This document shows, in pieces, positions 7,666 to 15,908 of a stretch of 42,937 bases of DNA; the first letter of the stretch is position 1; every line of letters begins with the position of its first letter. The notes under the pieces are model-generated. The model saw only the letters and a list, made by a program, of their open reading frames with translations, made no database searches and had not been told where the DNA came from. A program made the position numbers and the translations under genes. Source of the stretch: Cellulosimicrobium composti (GTDB taxonomy: Bacteria > Actinomycetota > Actinomycetes > Actinomycetales > Cellulomonadaceae). The stretch covers positions 2,655 through 45,591 of the forward strand of contig NZ_WMKA01000031.1 in NCBI RefSeq assembly GCF_009711085.1. Reading direction: 5' to 3'.

Positions 7666-9066
7666 TCAGGACGACGGCCAGGACGCCTCGATCGTGTCGA
7701 CGACCTCCTGCGTGTCGGAGCCGGTGAACCAGTTCACCATCCCGGTCCAGAAGGTCCCCGCACCGACCTCGCCCGGCATCAGGTCGGACGCGTCGAAGCG
7801 GATCACGGCGTCGGGGTCGGCCAGGATCTCCGCGGAGAGCTGGTCGAACGACGTCGCGAGGTTCTCCGGGTCGAGACCGTTGTTGGCGCTGACCCAGCCG
7901 CCCTGGGGCGTGGTGAGCGCCTTCGTGTTGGCCCAGTCCGCGCTCGAGAGGTAGGTCTGGAAGGCCTGCACCTCGGGACGGTCGTTGAAGGCCGCGACGA
8001 ACTCGCCGCCGCCGAGGACCGGCTTGATGTCGGTCTGGTCGGTCGGCAGGTAGAAGGCGTAGACGTCGCCGTCCTCGGCAACCTCGGTGCCCTCGGGCCA
8101 CTGCGTCTGGTAGAAGTTCGCGGCGCGGTGCAGCCAGCACGTGCCGTCGAGGATCGGGTAGCCCGCGTCGGTCCACGCGGTGGTCGCGATCGAGTCGACG
8201 CCGCCGAGGCCCGCGTTGACGAAGTCGGGGTTCTTGAGGATCTCGCCGGCCGTGTCGAACGCCTCGACGATCTGCGGGTCGTTGAACGGGATCTCGTGCG
8301 TGTACCACTGGTCGTACACCTCGGGACCCGCGGTGCGCAGGACGACGTCCTCGATCCAGTCGGTCGCGGGCCAGCCGGTCGCGTCACCGGACTCGACGCC
8401 GGCGCACCAGGGCATGCCGCCGTCCTCGACGATCTGCGCGGAGAGGTCCATCATCTCGGTCCACGTCGTCGGGACCTCGTAGCCGGCGTCCTCGAACATC
8501 GACGGCGAGTACCAGACGTACGACTTGACGTTCGACCCGAGCGGCGCGGCGTAGAACGTGCCGTCGACGGTGCCGTACTCCTTCCACGACTCGCTGAAGA
8601 ACTCGTCGACGTTCGCGACGGTCTGCTGCGGCGCGGGGACGATCTGGTCCGGGAAGTCGTTGACGATCGTGTTGAGCAGGCCGGGCTGCGGCAGGTACGC
8701 GATGTCGGGGGCGTTGCCCGCCTGGATGCGGACGAGCAGCTGCGCCTCGAACTCGCGCGAGCCCTCGTAGTTGATCGTGACGCCCGTGCACTCCTCGAAC
8801 GGGTCGTACGACGCCTCCTGCGTCGCCTGCTCGGGCTCGACGATCGACGTGTAGACGGAGACCTCCGTGCCCTCGAGGTCGCCGAACTCCTCGTAGGCGG
8901 AGCAGTCGATCTCCGGGGTCGCGGCGTCGCCGCCGCCGTCACCGCCGTCGCCGTCCCCGCCGCCGCCACCGCTGCACGCCGCGAGCACGAGCGCGAGGCT
9001 CGCCCCGCCGGCGGCGACCGCCAGCGTGCGGCGACGTGCCGCGCTGGTCCTCGTGGTCCTGGTCAT
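7666..9066 (-). CDS. Sugar ABC transporter substrate-binding lipoprotein
   Basis: This 466-residue secreted lipoprotein starts at ATG 9066 after a GGTGGAGG ribosome site. A Tat/Sec-like basic N-terminus and hydrophobic stretch end in the lipobox LAAC (Cys31), followed by a Gly/Asp linker. The body is a family 1 solute-binding fold, with NAPDIAYLPQPGLL, FYAAPLGSNVKSYVWYS and WIEDVVLRTAGPEVYDQW among recognisable blocks. It resembles AglE-like alpha-glucoside binding proteins. It would deliver an oligosaccharide to the two downstream permeases. A LacI-type operator (9173-9188) lies about 107 bp upstream, implying repression by the adjacent LacI protein until sugar is present. Confidence 0.93.
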   Translation of the reverse strand: MTRTTRTSAARRRTLAVAAGGASLALVLAACSGGGGGDGDGGDGGGDAATPEIDCSAYEEFGDLEGTEVSVYTSIVEPEQATQEASYDPFEECTGVTINYEGSREFEAQLLVRIQAGNAPDIAYLPQPGLLNTIVNDFPDQIVPAPQQTVANVDEFFSESWKEYGTVDGTFYAAPLGSNVKSYVWYSPSMFEDAGYEVPTTWTEMMDLSAQIVEDGGMPWCAGVESGDATGWPATDWIEDVVLRTAGPEVYDQWYTHEIPFNDPQIVEAFDTAGEILKNPDFVNAGLGGVDSIATTAWTDAGYPILDGTCWLHRAANFYQTQWPEGTEVAEDGDVYAFYLPTDQTDIKPVLGGGEFVAAFNDRPEVQAFQTYLSSADWANTKALTTPQGGWVSANNGLDPENLATSFDQLSAEILADPDAVIRFDASDLMPGEVGAGTFWTGMVNWFTGSDTQEVVDTIEASWPSS

Positions 9067-9172
9067 CTCAGCCTCCACCTCGTCGTAGGTCCGGACGTCG
9101 GCCGCCCCGGTCAGGTACGGACCGGGCGCATCGCGACGTCGCGAGCGCGGGTGCGCTCTCGCCCCACCCCCC

Positions 9173-9188
9173 ATGCAAGCGATTGCAT
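9173..9188. promoter_or_regulatory. LacI-family operator upstream of the sugar importer
   Basis: ATGCAAGCGATTGCAT is a near-perfect palindrome with the TGCAA-NCGN-TTGCA core typical of LacI/GalR regulators. It lies between the binding-protein gene and the LacI gene. A second copy lies at 10406-10419. Confidence 0.8.
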
Positions 9189-9328
9189 CGCGCTGCCGCA
9201 AGCACAGCAGGGCGCGTTTGCGTAACGATTCCGTCACGCGGGGCGGGTGCGCGCTCTCTCGGGGCCGATCCCCTGGTCACGCTCCCACGGGGCGGGTCCG
9301 AGCGCGCGTCGAGCGGACGGACGGCTCC

Positions 9329-10339
9329 CTACGCGACAGGCCGCGGCGGCGCGGTCGAGCGACGGCGCACGAGCTCCGTCGGGTACGTGAGGCTCTCCGG
9401 CACCGGGGCTCCGTTGATCATGTCGAGGAGCAGCAGCGCGGCGTCGAAGCCCTGCTGGTAGGCGTCCTGGGCGATCGTCGTCAGGCCCACGAGCTCGCCG
9501 AGGTCGTGCCCGTCGACCCCGACGACGGAGAGGTCCTCGGGCACGCGCAGGCCCCGGTCGCGCGCGGCGAGGATCGCCCCCATCGCCATCTCGTCCGAGG
9601 CGGCGAAGACCGCCGTCACGTCCGGGCGCCGCCGCAGGAGGTCCGTGGTGGACTCCCGCCCGCCCGCGACGTCGAAGTCGCCGTTCACCTCGAGCCCCGG
9701 GTCCCGCGCCAGGCCCGCGCCCTCGAGCGCCTCGGCGTACCCCTGCGACCGCTCGACGGGCGGCGACCACGACGAGACGAGGTCGGGCACGCCCGTCACG
9801 TGGCCGATCACCCGGTGCCCGAGGTCGAGCAGGTGCTGCGTCGCCGCCCGGCCCGTCGCGACGTCGTCGAGCCGGACCGTCACCTGGTCGGCCGGGCCGG
9901 AGCCGACGAACGCGAGCGGGCGGCCGAGCCCGACGAGCGAGCGCACCTCGTCGTCGTCGAGCGGGAGGCCCACGACGAGCGTGCCGTCCACGCGGTGCCG
10001 CAGCACGCTCGGGTCCACGCGGCGCCGCGCCGCCGTGCGCCGCACGTCGAACGTGTAGAGCAGCACGTCGTAGCCGAGGTCGCGCAGGGCGCGCTCCGCG
10101 CCCTCGATGACGTTGGCGAAGAACCACCGGTTGACCCACGGCGTCAGGAGGCCGATCGTGCGCGTGCGGCCCGTGGCCAGCGACGACGCCGACGGCGTGG
10201 GGACGTAGCCGAGCCGGGCCGCCTCCGCGAGCACCCGGAGGCGCGTCGGCTCGGAGACGTTCGGCAGGCCGCGCAGGGCGCGCGACACGGTCGCCGTGGA
10301 CACCCCGGCGGCCTGGGCGACGTCGTCGATACCTGCCAC
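9329..10339 (-). CDS. LacI-family transcriptional regulator of the sugar importer
   Basis: This 336-residue regulator begins at GTG 10339. The N-terminal helix-turn-helix reads IDDVAQAAGVSTATVSRALR, with hinge LGYVPTPSASSLATGRT and a periplasmic-binding-protein-like sensor (~60-330, including FAASDEMAMGAILAARDRGL and VVGVDGHDLGELVGLTTIAQ). Family members release their operator on binding a sugar. Two matching palindromes, one before the importer and one 67 bp before this gene, indicate control of both the transporter and itself. An upstream in-frame GTG at 10360 is possible, but 10339 gives the standard N-terminus. No clear ribosome site is visible. Confidence 0.92.
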   Translation of the reverse strand: MAGIDDVAQAAGVSTATVSRALRGLPNVSEPTRLRVLAEAARLGYVPTPSASSLATGRTRTIGLLTPWVNRWFFANVIEGAERALRDLGYDVLLYTFDVRRTAARRRVDPSVLRHRVDGTLVVGLPLDDDEVRSLVGLGRPLAFVGSGPADQVTVRLDDVATGRAATQHLLDLGHRVIGHVTGVPDLVSSWSPPVERSQGYAEALEGAGLARDPGLEVNGDFDVAGGRESTTDLLRRRPDVTAVFAASDEMAMGAILAARDRGLRVPEDLSVVGVDGHDLGELVGLTTIAQDAYQQGFDAALLLLDMINGAPVPESLTYPTELVRRRSTAPPRPVA

Positions 10340-10405
10340 GACGGGTGATGCTGCCACGCCGACCGGTGCGTGGCGAGGCACCGTGCCACATCGTGAGCAG
10401 ATCGA

Positions 10406-10419
10406 TGCAAGCGCTTGCC
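10406..10419. promoter_or_regulatory. Second LacI-family operator (autoregulation)
   Basis: TGCAAGCGCTTGCC matches the TGCAA-NCGN-TTGCM operator seen at 9173-9188. It lies 67-80 bp upstream of the LacI gene, fitting autoregulation. Confidence 0.75.
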
Positions 10420-10540
10420 CCCTCCGGGGGCCGACGGCGCCCCGCGCCCCGGCGGCGGGCCGGGCGGATATCGTGGTCGAGCCTGCGCGCCGCACGACCC
10501 GTGCCGCCGGGCGACACCACCACGAGCCGGAAGGACCACG

Positions 10541-11332
10541 ATGATCGAGCTGAGGACCCCGCGGGAGATCGAGCAGATGCGGCCCGCAGGACGGTTCGTC
10601 GCCGACGTCCTCACGACCGTGCGTGCCGCGGCGAAGGTCGGCACGAACCTGCTCGAGCTCGACGAGATCGCGCACGCGATGATCCGCGAGCGCGGCGCGG
10701 AGTCCTGCTACATCGACTACCACCCGTCGTTCGGCGCGAGCCCGTTCGGCAAGGTCATCTGCACGTCGGTCAACGACGCCGTCCTGCACGGCCTCCCCCA
10801 CGACTACGCGCTGCGGGACGGCGACCTGCTGAGCATCGACTTCGCGGCGTCCGTCGACGGCTGGGTCTCCGACTCGGCGCTGTCGTTCGTCGTCGGGACG
10901 CCGCGCGCCGGTGCGCTCGGCGAGGCGGACGCGAAGCTCATCGAGACGACGGAGCGAGCACTCGAGGCCGGCATCGCCGCGGCGCAGCCCGGCAAGAAGG
11001 TGGGCGACATCTCCGCCGCGATCGCCGACGTCGCGCACGCCGCGGGCTACTCGGTGAACACGGACTTCGGCGGGCACGGCGTCGGGCGCACGATGCACGG
11101 CGAGCCGCACGTGCCCAACGACGGCCGCCGCAAGCGCGGGTTCCCTCTCAAGCCGGGCCTCGTCATCGCGATCGAGCCGTGGTTCCTCGAGACGACGGAC
11201 GAGATCTTCACCGACCCGGACGGCTGGACGCTGCGCTCCGCCGACGGCTCGCGCGGCGCGCACAGCGAGCACACCGTCGCGATCACCGAGGACGGCCCGG
11301 TCGTCCTCACGGCACGCGAGCCCCGCGACTGA
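10541..11332 (+). CDS. map: Type I methionine aminopeptidase
   Basis: This 263-residue enzyme removes N-terminal methionine from nascent proteins in the cytoplasm. ATG 10541 follows a GGAAGGA ribosome site. The pita-bread fold is recognisable, and the five metal ligands are present: D100 (LLSIDFAAS), D111 (WVSDSAL), H179 (GGHGVGRTMH), E212 (AIEPW) and E243 (AHSEHT). H83 and H186 match the conserved substrate-contacting histidines. There is no N-terminal zinc-finger or SH3-binding extension, so this is the short form. Actinomycetes often carry two or three paralogues, so this may not be the essential copy. It is monocistronic and converges on the GNAT gene across a palindromic repeat. Confidence 0.95.
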   Translation: MIELRTPREIEQMRPAGRFVADVLTTVRAAAKVGTNLLELDEIAHAMIRERGAESCYIDYHPSFGASPFGKVICTSVNDAVLHGLPHDYALRDGDLLSIDFAASVDGWVSDSALSFVVGTPRAGALGEADAKLIETTERALEAGIAAAQPGKKVGDISAAIADVAHAAGYSVNTDFGGHGVGRTMHGEPHVPNDGRRKRGFPLKPGLVIAIEPWFLETTDEIFTDPDGWTLRSADGSRGAHSEHTVAITEDGPVVLTAREPRD

Positions 11333-11360
11333 CCCCCTCCCCCCCGGCGAGGGAGTCCCC

Positions 11361-11447
11361 GGCACCGCGAGGTAGGGCCCCGGTCCGCCGAGGTAGCGCC
11401 CGGGTACCGCGAGGTAGTGGCGTGGTCATGACCACGCCTCTACCTCG
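11361..11447. repeat. 21-bp-period tandem repeat array 1, ending in a 38-bp palindrome
   Basis: The octamer CGAGGTAG occurs at 11368-11375, 11389-11396 and 11410-11417, exactly 21 bp apart, in units resembling GGTACCGCGAGGTAGNGCCCC. The third copy faces an inverted CTACCTCG (11440-11447) across the perfect 20-bp palindrome GGCGTGGTCATGACCACGCC (11419-11438). The whole 11410-11447 segment is palindromic except for one T/T pair. The inverted copy supplies the TAG stop of the GNAT gene. It could also act as a terminator between convergent genes. Confidence 0.85.
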
Positions 11448-11865
11448 GCGGAAGAACCTTCCGGAAGAACGCCGCCGACTCGTCGTAGCCCAGAGCCGCG
11501 TAGAACGGCGCGGCGCGCCGGGTCGCGAGAGCGACGTACGCCGCCCCCGCCGCGGCGGCCCACTCCTCGGCCGCTTCCATGAGCAGGCGCCCGGTCCCGC
11601 GGCGGCGCGCGGCGTCGTCGACCATGACCTCCTCGACCCACCCGACAGGAGCGTTGGCGAAGAGCGTCGCGTGTCGGTGCGCCACGAGGTAGCCGACGAC
11701 GTCGTCCCCCACCTCGGCGACGAGCACCAGCGCGTCGTCGTCCGCGAGGAGCGACACGAACGACGCGTCGAAAGACGCACGCTCGGGGACGAACGACGTC
11801 GCGAAGGCGACGACGAGCCGCCAGACCCCGTCCGCGTCGTCGGGCAGCGCAGCCCGGACGGCCAC
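11440..11865 (-). CDS. GNAT-family N-acetyltransferase bracketed by repeats
   Basis: This 141-residue GNAT probably acetylates a small-molecule amine or protein N-terminus using acetyl-CoA. The N-terminus (VAVRAALPDDADGVWRLV) is a standard GNAT beta1-alpha1, the acetyl-CoA pyrophosphate loop is VDDAARRRGTGRLLMEA, and APFYAALGYDES matches the C-terminal beta-bulge region. GTG 11865 is chosen because it gives the family-typical N-terminus. In-frame GTGs at 11895 and 11901 lie in the upstream repeat copy and would add 10 or 12 residues. The stop TAG and final residues (LPPR) lie in the downstream repeat copy. It lies downstream of the Cof hydrolase on the same strand. Substrate unknown. Confidence 0.85.
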   Translation of the reverse strand: MAVRAALPDDADGVWRLVVAFATSFVPERASFDASFVSLLADDDALVLVAEVGDDVVGYLVAHRHATLFANAPVGWVEEVMVDDAARRRGTGRLLMEAAEEWAAAAGAAYVALATRRAAPFYAALGYDESAAFFRKVLPPR

Positions 11866-11889
11866 GCCATCGAGTCGACGTCGAGGCCC

Positions 11890-11975
11890 GGTCACGACCA
11901 CGCCTCTACCTCTCGGTACCGAGGCTCTACCTCGCGGTACCTGGCTTCTACCTCGGCGACCACGGCGCTGCCTCG
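11890..11975. repeat. 21-bp-period tandem repeat array 2, opposite orientation
   Basis: CTACCTC occurs at 11906-11912, 11927-11933 and 11948-11954, exactly 21 bp apart, with a degenerate CTGCCTC at 11968-11974. The units read CTACCTCGCGGTACC or similar and are the reverse complement of array 1. The first unit is preceded by GACCACGCCT, as is the inverted copy beside the GNAT stop. The 23-bp block 11890-11912 matches 11424-11446 with one mismatch, so a direct repeat flanks the GNAT gene. Confidence 0.85.
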
Positions 11976-11978
11976 CGG

Positions 11979-12803
11979 TCAGGGCAGGAGGCTGCGCAGG
12001 ACGTCGGCCGCGCCGTCGTCGTCGATCGTGCCGGTGACCTCGTCGGCGGCCTCCTGCACGGCGGCGTCGGCGTGGCCCATCGCCACGCCGCGGGCCGCCC
12101 ACTGCAGCATCTCGACGTCGTTGTGGCCGTCCCCGACGGCGACGGTCCGGTGGGGCTGGACGTGCAGCGCTCGCCGGACGAGCTCCAGGCCCGTCGCCTT
12201 GGTCACGCCGAGCGGCGCGAGGTCCATCCACGCGGTCCAGCCGACGGCGTACGTGACGTCGTCGAGGCCGAGGTGCTCGACGAGCTCGTGGAACTCCTCG
12301 CTCGTCGAACCCGGTGAGCGGACGATCACGCGCGTGACCTCGCCCGACCACAGCTCGTCGAACTCGACGACGCGGTGCACGCCGTCGAGCTCGCCGTCGG
12401 GGAAGAGCTCGTTCATGCGGAACCCGACGCCCACGTCCTCGACGGCGTACCGCGCGTCGGGCAGGTGCTCGCGCAGGAGCCGCAGGGCCGGGCCCGGGTC
12501 GAACGTCACGACGTCCTCGAGCGCGTACCCGTCCGGCTCCTCCGGGTCGAGCCGCGCGGTCACCGCGCCGTTCGACGCGACGACCCAGCCGCGGTCGATC
12601 CCCAGGATCTCCGCGACGGGCGTGATCGCGATGAGCGAGCGCCCGGACGCGAGCACCACGTGGTGACCCGCCGCGCGCAGGCCGGCGACGGCGTCGCGCA
12701 CGTCCTCCGACAGCTCCTGGTCGTACGACATGAGGGTGCCGTCGATGTCGAGCGCGACGAGCATCGGCCCGGGCGCGTCGTCCGGGACGAGGGGACCCGT
12801 CAC
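11979..12803 (-). CDS. Cof-type HAD-superfamily phosphatase
   Basis: This 274-residue HAD hydrolase of the Cof (IIB) class dephosphorylates small metabolites such as sugar phosphates or pyridoxal phosphate; the substrate cannot be read from sequence. Motif I is [10 protein letters not shown], with nucleophile and acid aspartates in DID. Motif II lies in VVLASGRS, motif III is the lysine in [11 protein letters not shown], and motif IV is [13 protein letters not shown]. The large C2 cap occupies ~90-200. GTG 12803 overlaps the serS stop (GTGA), indicating translational coupling. The gene ends just before repeat array 2. Confidence 0.93.
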   Translation of the reverse strand: MTGPLVPDDAPGPMLVALDIDGTLMSYDQELSEDVRDAVAGLRAAGHHVVLASGRSLIAITPVAEILGIDRGWVVASNGAVTARLDPEEPDGYALEDVVTFDPGPALRLLREHLPDARYAVEDVGVGFRMNELFPDGELDGVHRVVEFDELWSGEVTRVIVRSPGSTSEEFHELVEHLGLDDVTYAVGWTAWMDLAPLGVTKATGLELVRRALHVQPHRTVAVGDGHNDVEMLQWAARGVAMGHADAAVQEAADEVTGTIDDDGAADVLRSLLP

Positions 12804-14083
12804 GCCACCACCGGCTCGAGCACCTCGAGGCCCCCGAGGTACGGACGCAGGCCCTCCGGCACGCGGACCGAGCCGTCGGCCTGCTGGTGGTTCTCGAGGA
12901 TCGCGACGATCCAGCGCGTCGTGCCGAGCGTGCCGTTGAGCGTCGCGACGGTGCGCGTCTCGTTCTTGCCGTCGACCTCGACGCGCTCGCGCACGTTGAG
13001 GCGGCGCGCCTGGAACGTCGTGCAGTTCGACGTCGACGTGAGCTCGAGGTAGCGCTGCTGCGTGGGCAGCCACGCCTCGCAGTCGAACTTGCGCGCGGCG
13101 CTCGACCCGAGGTCGCCCGCGGCGGTGTCGATGACGCGGTACGGCAGGTCGACGAGACGCAGCATCTGCTCCTCCCAGCCGAGCAGGCGCTGGTGCTCCG
13201 CCTCGGCGTCCGCAGGGTCGCAGTAGGAGAACATCTCGACCTTGTGGAACTGGTGCACGCGGATGATGCCGCGCACGTCCTTGCCGTGCGAGCCGGCCTC
13301 GCGGCGGTAGCACGCGCTCCAGCCGGCGTAGCGCAGCGGCCCGGCCGACAGGTCGACGATCTCGTTCGCGTGGTAGCCCGCGAGCGCCACCTCGCTCGTC
13401 CCGACGAGGTAGAGGTCGTCCTTCTCGAGGCGGTAGATCTCGTCCGCGTGGGCGCCGAGGAACCCGGTGCCCTGCATGACCTCGGGCCGCACGAGCGTCG
13501 GCGTGATGACCGGCGTGAACCCGGCCGCGACCGCCGTGTCCATCGCGGCGTTGAGCAGCGCGAGCTCGAGGCGCGCGCCCACGCCCGTGAGGTAGTAGAA
13601 GCGGGCGCCCGAGACCTTGGCGCCGCGCTCGGTGTCGATCGCGCGCAGGCCCTCGCCGAGGTCGAGGTGGTCGCGCGGCGTGAAGCCCTCCGCGGCGAAG
13701 TCGCGGATCGTGCCCTCCTCGCGCAGCACGACGTAGTCGTCCTCGCCGCCCGCGGGCGCGCCCGCGACGACGTTCGAGATCTGGTAGAGCAGCGCGCGCA
13801 GCTCCTCCGCCGCGGCGTCGGCGTCGGCCTGGCGCGCCTTGACGTCGGCCGCGAGCTGCTTGGTGCGCGCGAGCAGCTCCTGCTTCTCCTCCCCCTGCGC
13901 CTGGGCGACCTGCTTGCCGAGGGACTTCTGCTCGGCGCGCAGGCTCTCGAACTCGCTCAGCGCGGCGCGGTGGCGGGCGTCGGCGTCGAGGGCGGCGTCC
14001 ACCAGCGCGGGGTCGTCACCACGGGTGACCTGGCTGGCACGGACGATGTCGGGGTTGTCGCGCAGGAGGCGGAGGTCGATCAC
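12800..14083 (-). CDS. serS: Seryl-tRNA synthetase
   Basis: This 427-residue class II synthetase charges tRNA-Ser with serine. GTG 14083 begins the typical [13 protein letters not shown]-terminus. The long antiparallel coiled-coil arm that grips the tRNA long variable arm spans ~30-105 (rich in Ala, Glu, Lys). Motif 2 is [20 protein letters not shown] with the family-typical VEMF nearby, and the serine-binding/motif 3 region includes [15 protein letters not shown] and [21 protein letters not shown] leaderless -10 (TAGGCT) lies 6 nt before the start. It is the first gene of a likely serS-Cof-GNAT operon. Confidence 0.97.
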   Translation of the reverse strand: MIDLRLLRDNPDIVRASQVTRGDDPALVDAALDADARHRAALSEFESLRAEQKSLGKQVAQAQGEEKQELLARTKQLAADVKARQADADAAAEELRALLYQISNVVAGAPAGGEDDYVVLREEGTIRDFAAEGFTPRDHLDLGEGLRAIDTERGAKVSGARFYYLTGVGARLELALLNAAMDTAVAAGFTPVITPTLVRPEVMQGTGFLGAHADEIYRLEKDDLYLVGTSEVALAGYHANEIVDLSAGPLRYAGWSACYRREAGSHGKDVRGIIRVHQFHKVEMFSYCDPADAEAEHQRLLGWEEQMLRLVDLPYRVIDTAAGDLGSSAARKFDCEAWLPTQQRYLELTSTSNCTTFQARRLNVRERVEVDGKNETRTVATLNGTLGTTRWIVAILENHQQADGSVRVPEGLRPYLGGLEVLEPVVA

Positions 14084-14089
14084 GCCAGC

Positions 14090-14095
14090 AGCCTA
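14090..14095 (-). promoter_or_regulatory. -10 hexamer TAGGCT of serS
   Basis: TAGGCT on the minus strand lies 6 nt before GTG 14083. There is no leader, so no T-box or other riboswitch can precede serS from this promoter. Confidence 0.6.
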
Positions 14096-14143
14096 ACGAA
14101 CTGCGCGCTCCGAGGCCGCAGCCCTTTCCCGCCCCGGCCCCGC

Positions 14144-14149
14144 TACGGT
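14144..14149 (+). promoter_or_regulatory. -10 hexamer TACGGT of leaderless promoter
   Basis: TACGGT lies 6 nt before ATG 14156 of the diacylglycerol-kinase-like gene, in the 72-bp divergent gap with serS. Confidence 0.5.
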
Positions 14150-14155
14150 GTCGCC

Positions 14156-15283
14156 ATGTCCTGGACGCTCTGGCTCGCGATCGCGGCGCTCGCCGTCGCG
14201 GTCGTGGCACTCGTGGTCGCGCTGGGCCTGCGCGCGCAGCAGACCCGGCAGCGCCGTGCGCACGGCGACGCGCCGCCCGCCGGGGAGGCCCCGGTCGAGG
14301 ACGACCCCCGCGAGCTCGTCGCGTTCGTCGCCAACCCGTCGAAGCCCGACGTCGCGGGACTGGAGACGGTCGTCCGTGCCGCGTTCGCGGACGCGGCCCT
14401 GCCAGACCCGCTGTGGTTCGAGACGACGGTGGAGGACCCGGGCGTCGGGCAGACGCGCGCGGCGCTCGCGCAGGGCGCGGACGTCGTCGTCGCCGTGGGC
14501 GGGGACGGCACGGTCCGTGCGGTCGCCGAGGGCATGGTGGGCAGCGGCCGCACCATGGGCCTCGTGCCCGTGGGCACGGGCAACCTCCTCGCGCGCAACC
14601 TCGACCTCCCGGTGGGCGACGCGCGCGCCGCGCTCGCCGTCGTGATCGCCGGGACGGACCGCCCCGTCGACGTGGGCTGGGCCACGGTCCTGCGCTGGGC
14701 CGAGGATCCCGACGGTGCCGAGGGGGCGGAGCCCGGGTCCACCAGGGACGTGCGCAAGGAGCACATCTTCCTCGTGATCGCGGGCCTGGGGTTCGACGCC
14801 GCGATGGTCGCCGACACGGACGACGACCTCAAGGCGAAGGTGGGCTGGGTCGCCTACTTCGTCGCGGGCATCCGGCACCTGCACGGGCGCCGCATGCGCG
14901 CGCAGCTCCAGCTCGACGACACGCCGCCCGTCGACGCGCGCCTGCGCTCGCTCCTCATCGGCAACTGCGGGCGGCTCCCCGGTGGCCTCACCCTCCTGCC
15001 CGACGCCGTCATCGACGACGGGATCCTGGACATCGCGGCGATCGACACGCGCGGCGGGGTCGTGGGCTGGGCGCAGCTCTTCGGGGAGGTCGTCATGCAG
15101 GGCCTCGGCGTGCGCAACGACCTCCCCGCCAAGATCGGGCGCATCGACCACGCGCGCGCCCGCCGCGTGCGCGTGCGGGTCGAGGGCGGCGAGCAGGCGC
15201 AGGTCGACGGCGACGTGCTGGGCCTCGCGGTCGAGATCGAGGCGCGCGTCGACCCCGGTGCCCTGGTGGTGCGCACGGCCTGA
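14156..15283 (+). CDS. Diacylglycerol kinase-family lipid kinase
   Basis: This 375-residue membrane-anchored lipid kinase has one N-terminal helix (~4-26) followed by a DAGK catalytic domain. The nucleotide-binding motif is VVAVGGDGTVRAVAEGM (GGDGT at 115-119), with VPVGTGNLLARNLDLP typical of the DgkB/YegS family. The C-terminal sandwich domain includes IGNCGRLPGGLTLLPDA and ends with QVDGDVLGLAVEIEA. Family members phosphorylate diacylglycerol, sphingosine-like or polyprenyl-type lipids at the inner membrane face; the exact lipid is not known here. Start ATG 14156 follows a leaderless -10. It is transcribed divergently from serS and alone. Confidence 0.92.
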   Translation: MSWTLWLAIAALAVAVVALVVALGLRAQQTRQRRAHGDAPPAGEAPVEDDPRELVAFVANPSKPDVAGLETVVRAAFADAALPDPLWFETTVEDPGVGQTRAALAQGADVVVAVGGDGTVRAVAEGMVGSGRTMGLVPVGTGNLLARNLDLPVGDARAALAVVIAGTDRPVDVGWATVLRWAEDPDGAEGAEPGSTRDVRKEHIFLVIAGLGFDAAMVADTDDDLKAKVGWVAYFVAGIRHLHGRRMRAQLQLDDTPPVDARLRSLLIGNCGRLPGGLTLLPDAVIDDGILDIAAIDTRGGVVGWAQLFGEVVMQGLGVRNDLPAKIGRIDHARARRVRVRVEGGEQAQVDGDVLGLAVEIEARVDPGALVVRTA

Positions 15284-15341
15284 CGCTCTGCGACGGGGGA
15301 CGACGCACACCCGGTCCGCGCCGCGCGGTCGGTCCACGCGG

Positions 15342-15908
15342 TCAGTCCCCGCAGGCGGTCTCCGCGTCGATCGCCGACCGCATGACCGCCGCCGGGGGGA
15401 CGACCTGCTCCCCGCCGACGCGGGTGAGGGCGGCGAGCCCGACACCGACCATGAGCAGGCGCCCCGCCGCCTCCCGGCGTCGCGCGTCACCCCGGTCGCC
15501 GAGGGCGTCCGCCAGGACGTCGGTCAGGAGCCCGAGCGTCTCCACGTAGGCCCGCGCGACGACGGGCCGCAGCTGCGCGTGCGCCCCGGCCTCCGCCCAC
15601 CGGGCGAGCGCCTGCCCGTCACCCGCGGGCCCGAGCAGGTCCTCGAAGAAGAGCTCGAGCGCGGCGCGGGCGGTGCGACCACGGGCCGCGTCCTCGAACC
15701 GGACGATCTCGACGTCCGCGTACCGCCGCCACGCCTCGGCGACGAGCTCGTCCGTCGACGCGAAGTGGTGGTGGATCTGCCCAGGGGACCCGCCGAGCTC
15801 GTCGGCGACGACGCGCGCGGTGACGGCCCCGAGACCGTCGCGGCGCACGACGGCCGCGGCTGCGGCGACGATGGAGTCCCGACGCTCCGCGCGCGGCAGG
15901 TAGGCCAT
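15342..15908 (-). CDS. TetR-family transcriptional regulator
   Basis: This 188-residue regulator begins at ATG 15908 (MAYLPRAERRDSIVAAA). The N-terminal TetR HTH is AVTARVVADELGGSPGQIHHHFASTDELV, cut here only for orientation at residues ~29-57. The C-terminal half is an all-helical ligand/dimer domain. Its ATG shares one base with the stop of the upstream FBP-domain gene, so the two form an operon. Three 17-bp-period direct repeats in front of that operon are candidate operators for this protein, implying autoregulation. Ligand unknown. Confidence 0.9.
   Translation of the reverse strand: MAYLPRAERRDSIVAAAAAVVRRDGLGAVTARVVADELGGSPGQIHHHFASTDELVAEAWRRYADVEIVRFEDAARGRTARAALELFFEDLLGPAGDGQALARWAEAGAHAQLRPVVARAYVETLGLLTDVLADALGDRGDARRREAAGRLLMVGVGLAALTRVGGEQVVPPAAVMRSAIDAETACGD

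Noticed and set aside
11361-11975. The 21-bp repeats as a CRISPR array
   Set aside because: Repeats are only 7-8 bp conserved in 21-bp units, no spacer-size unique segments, opposite orientations, and no cas genes.
12800-14155. T-box or other leader riboswitch before serS
   Set aside because: The -10 lies 6 nt before the start codon, leaving no leader RNA.
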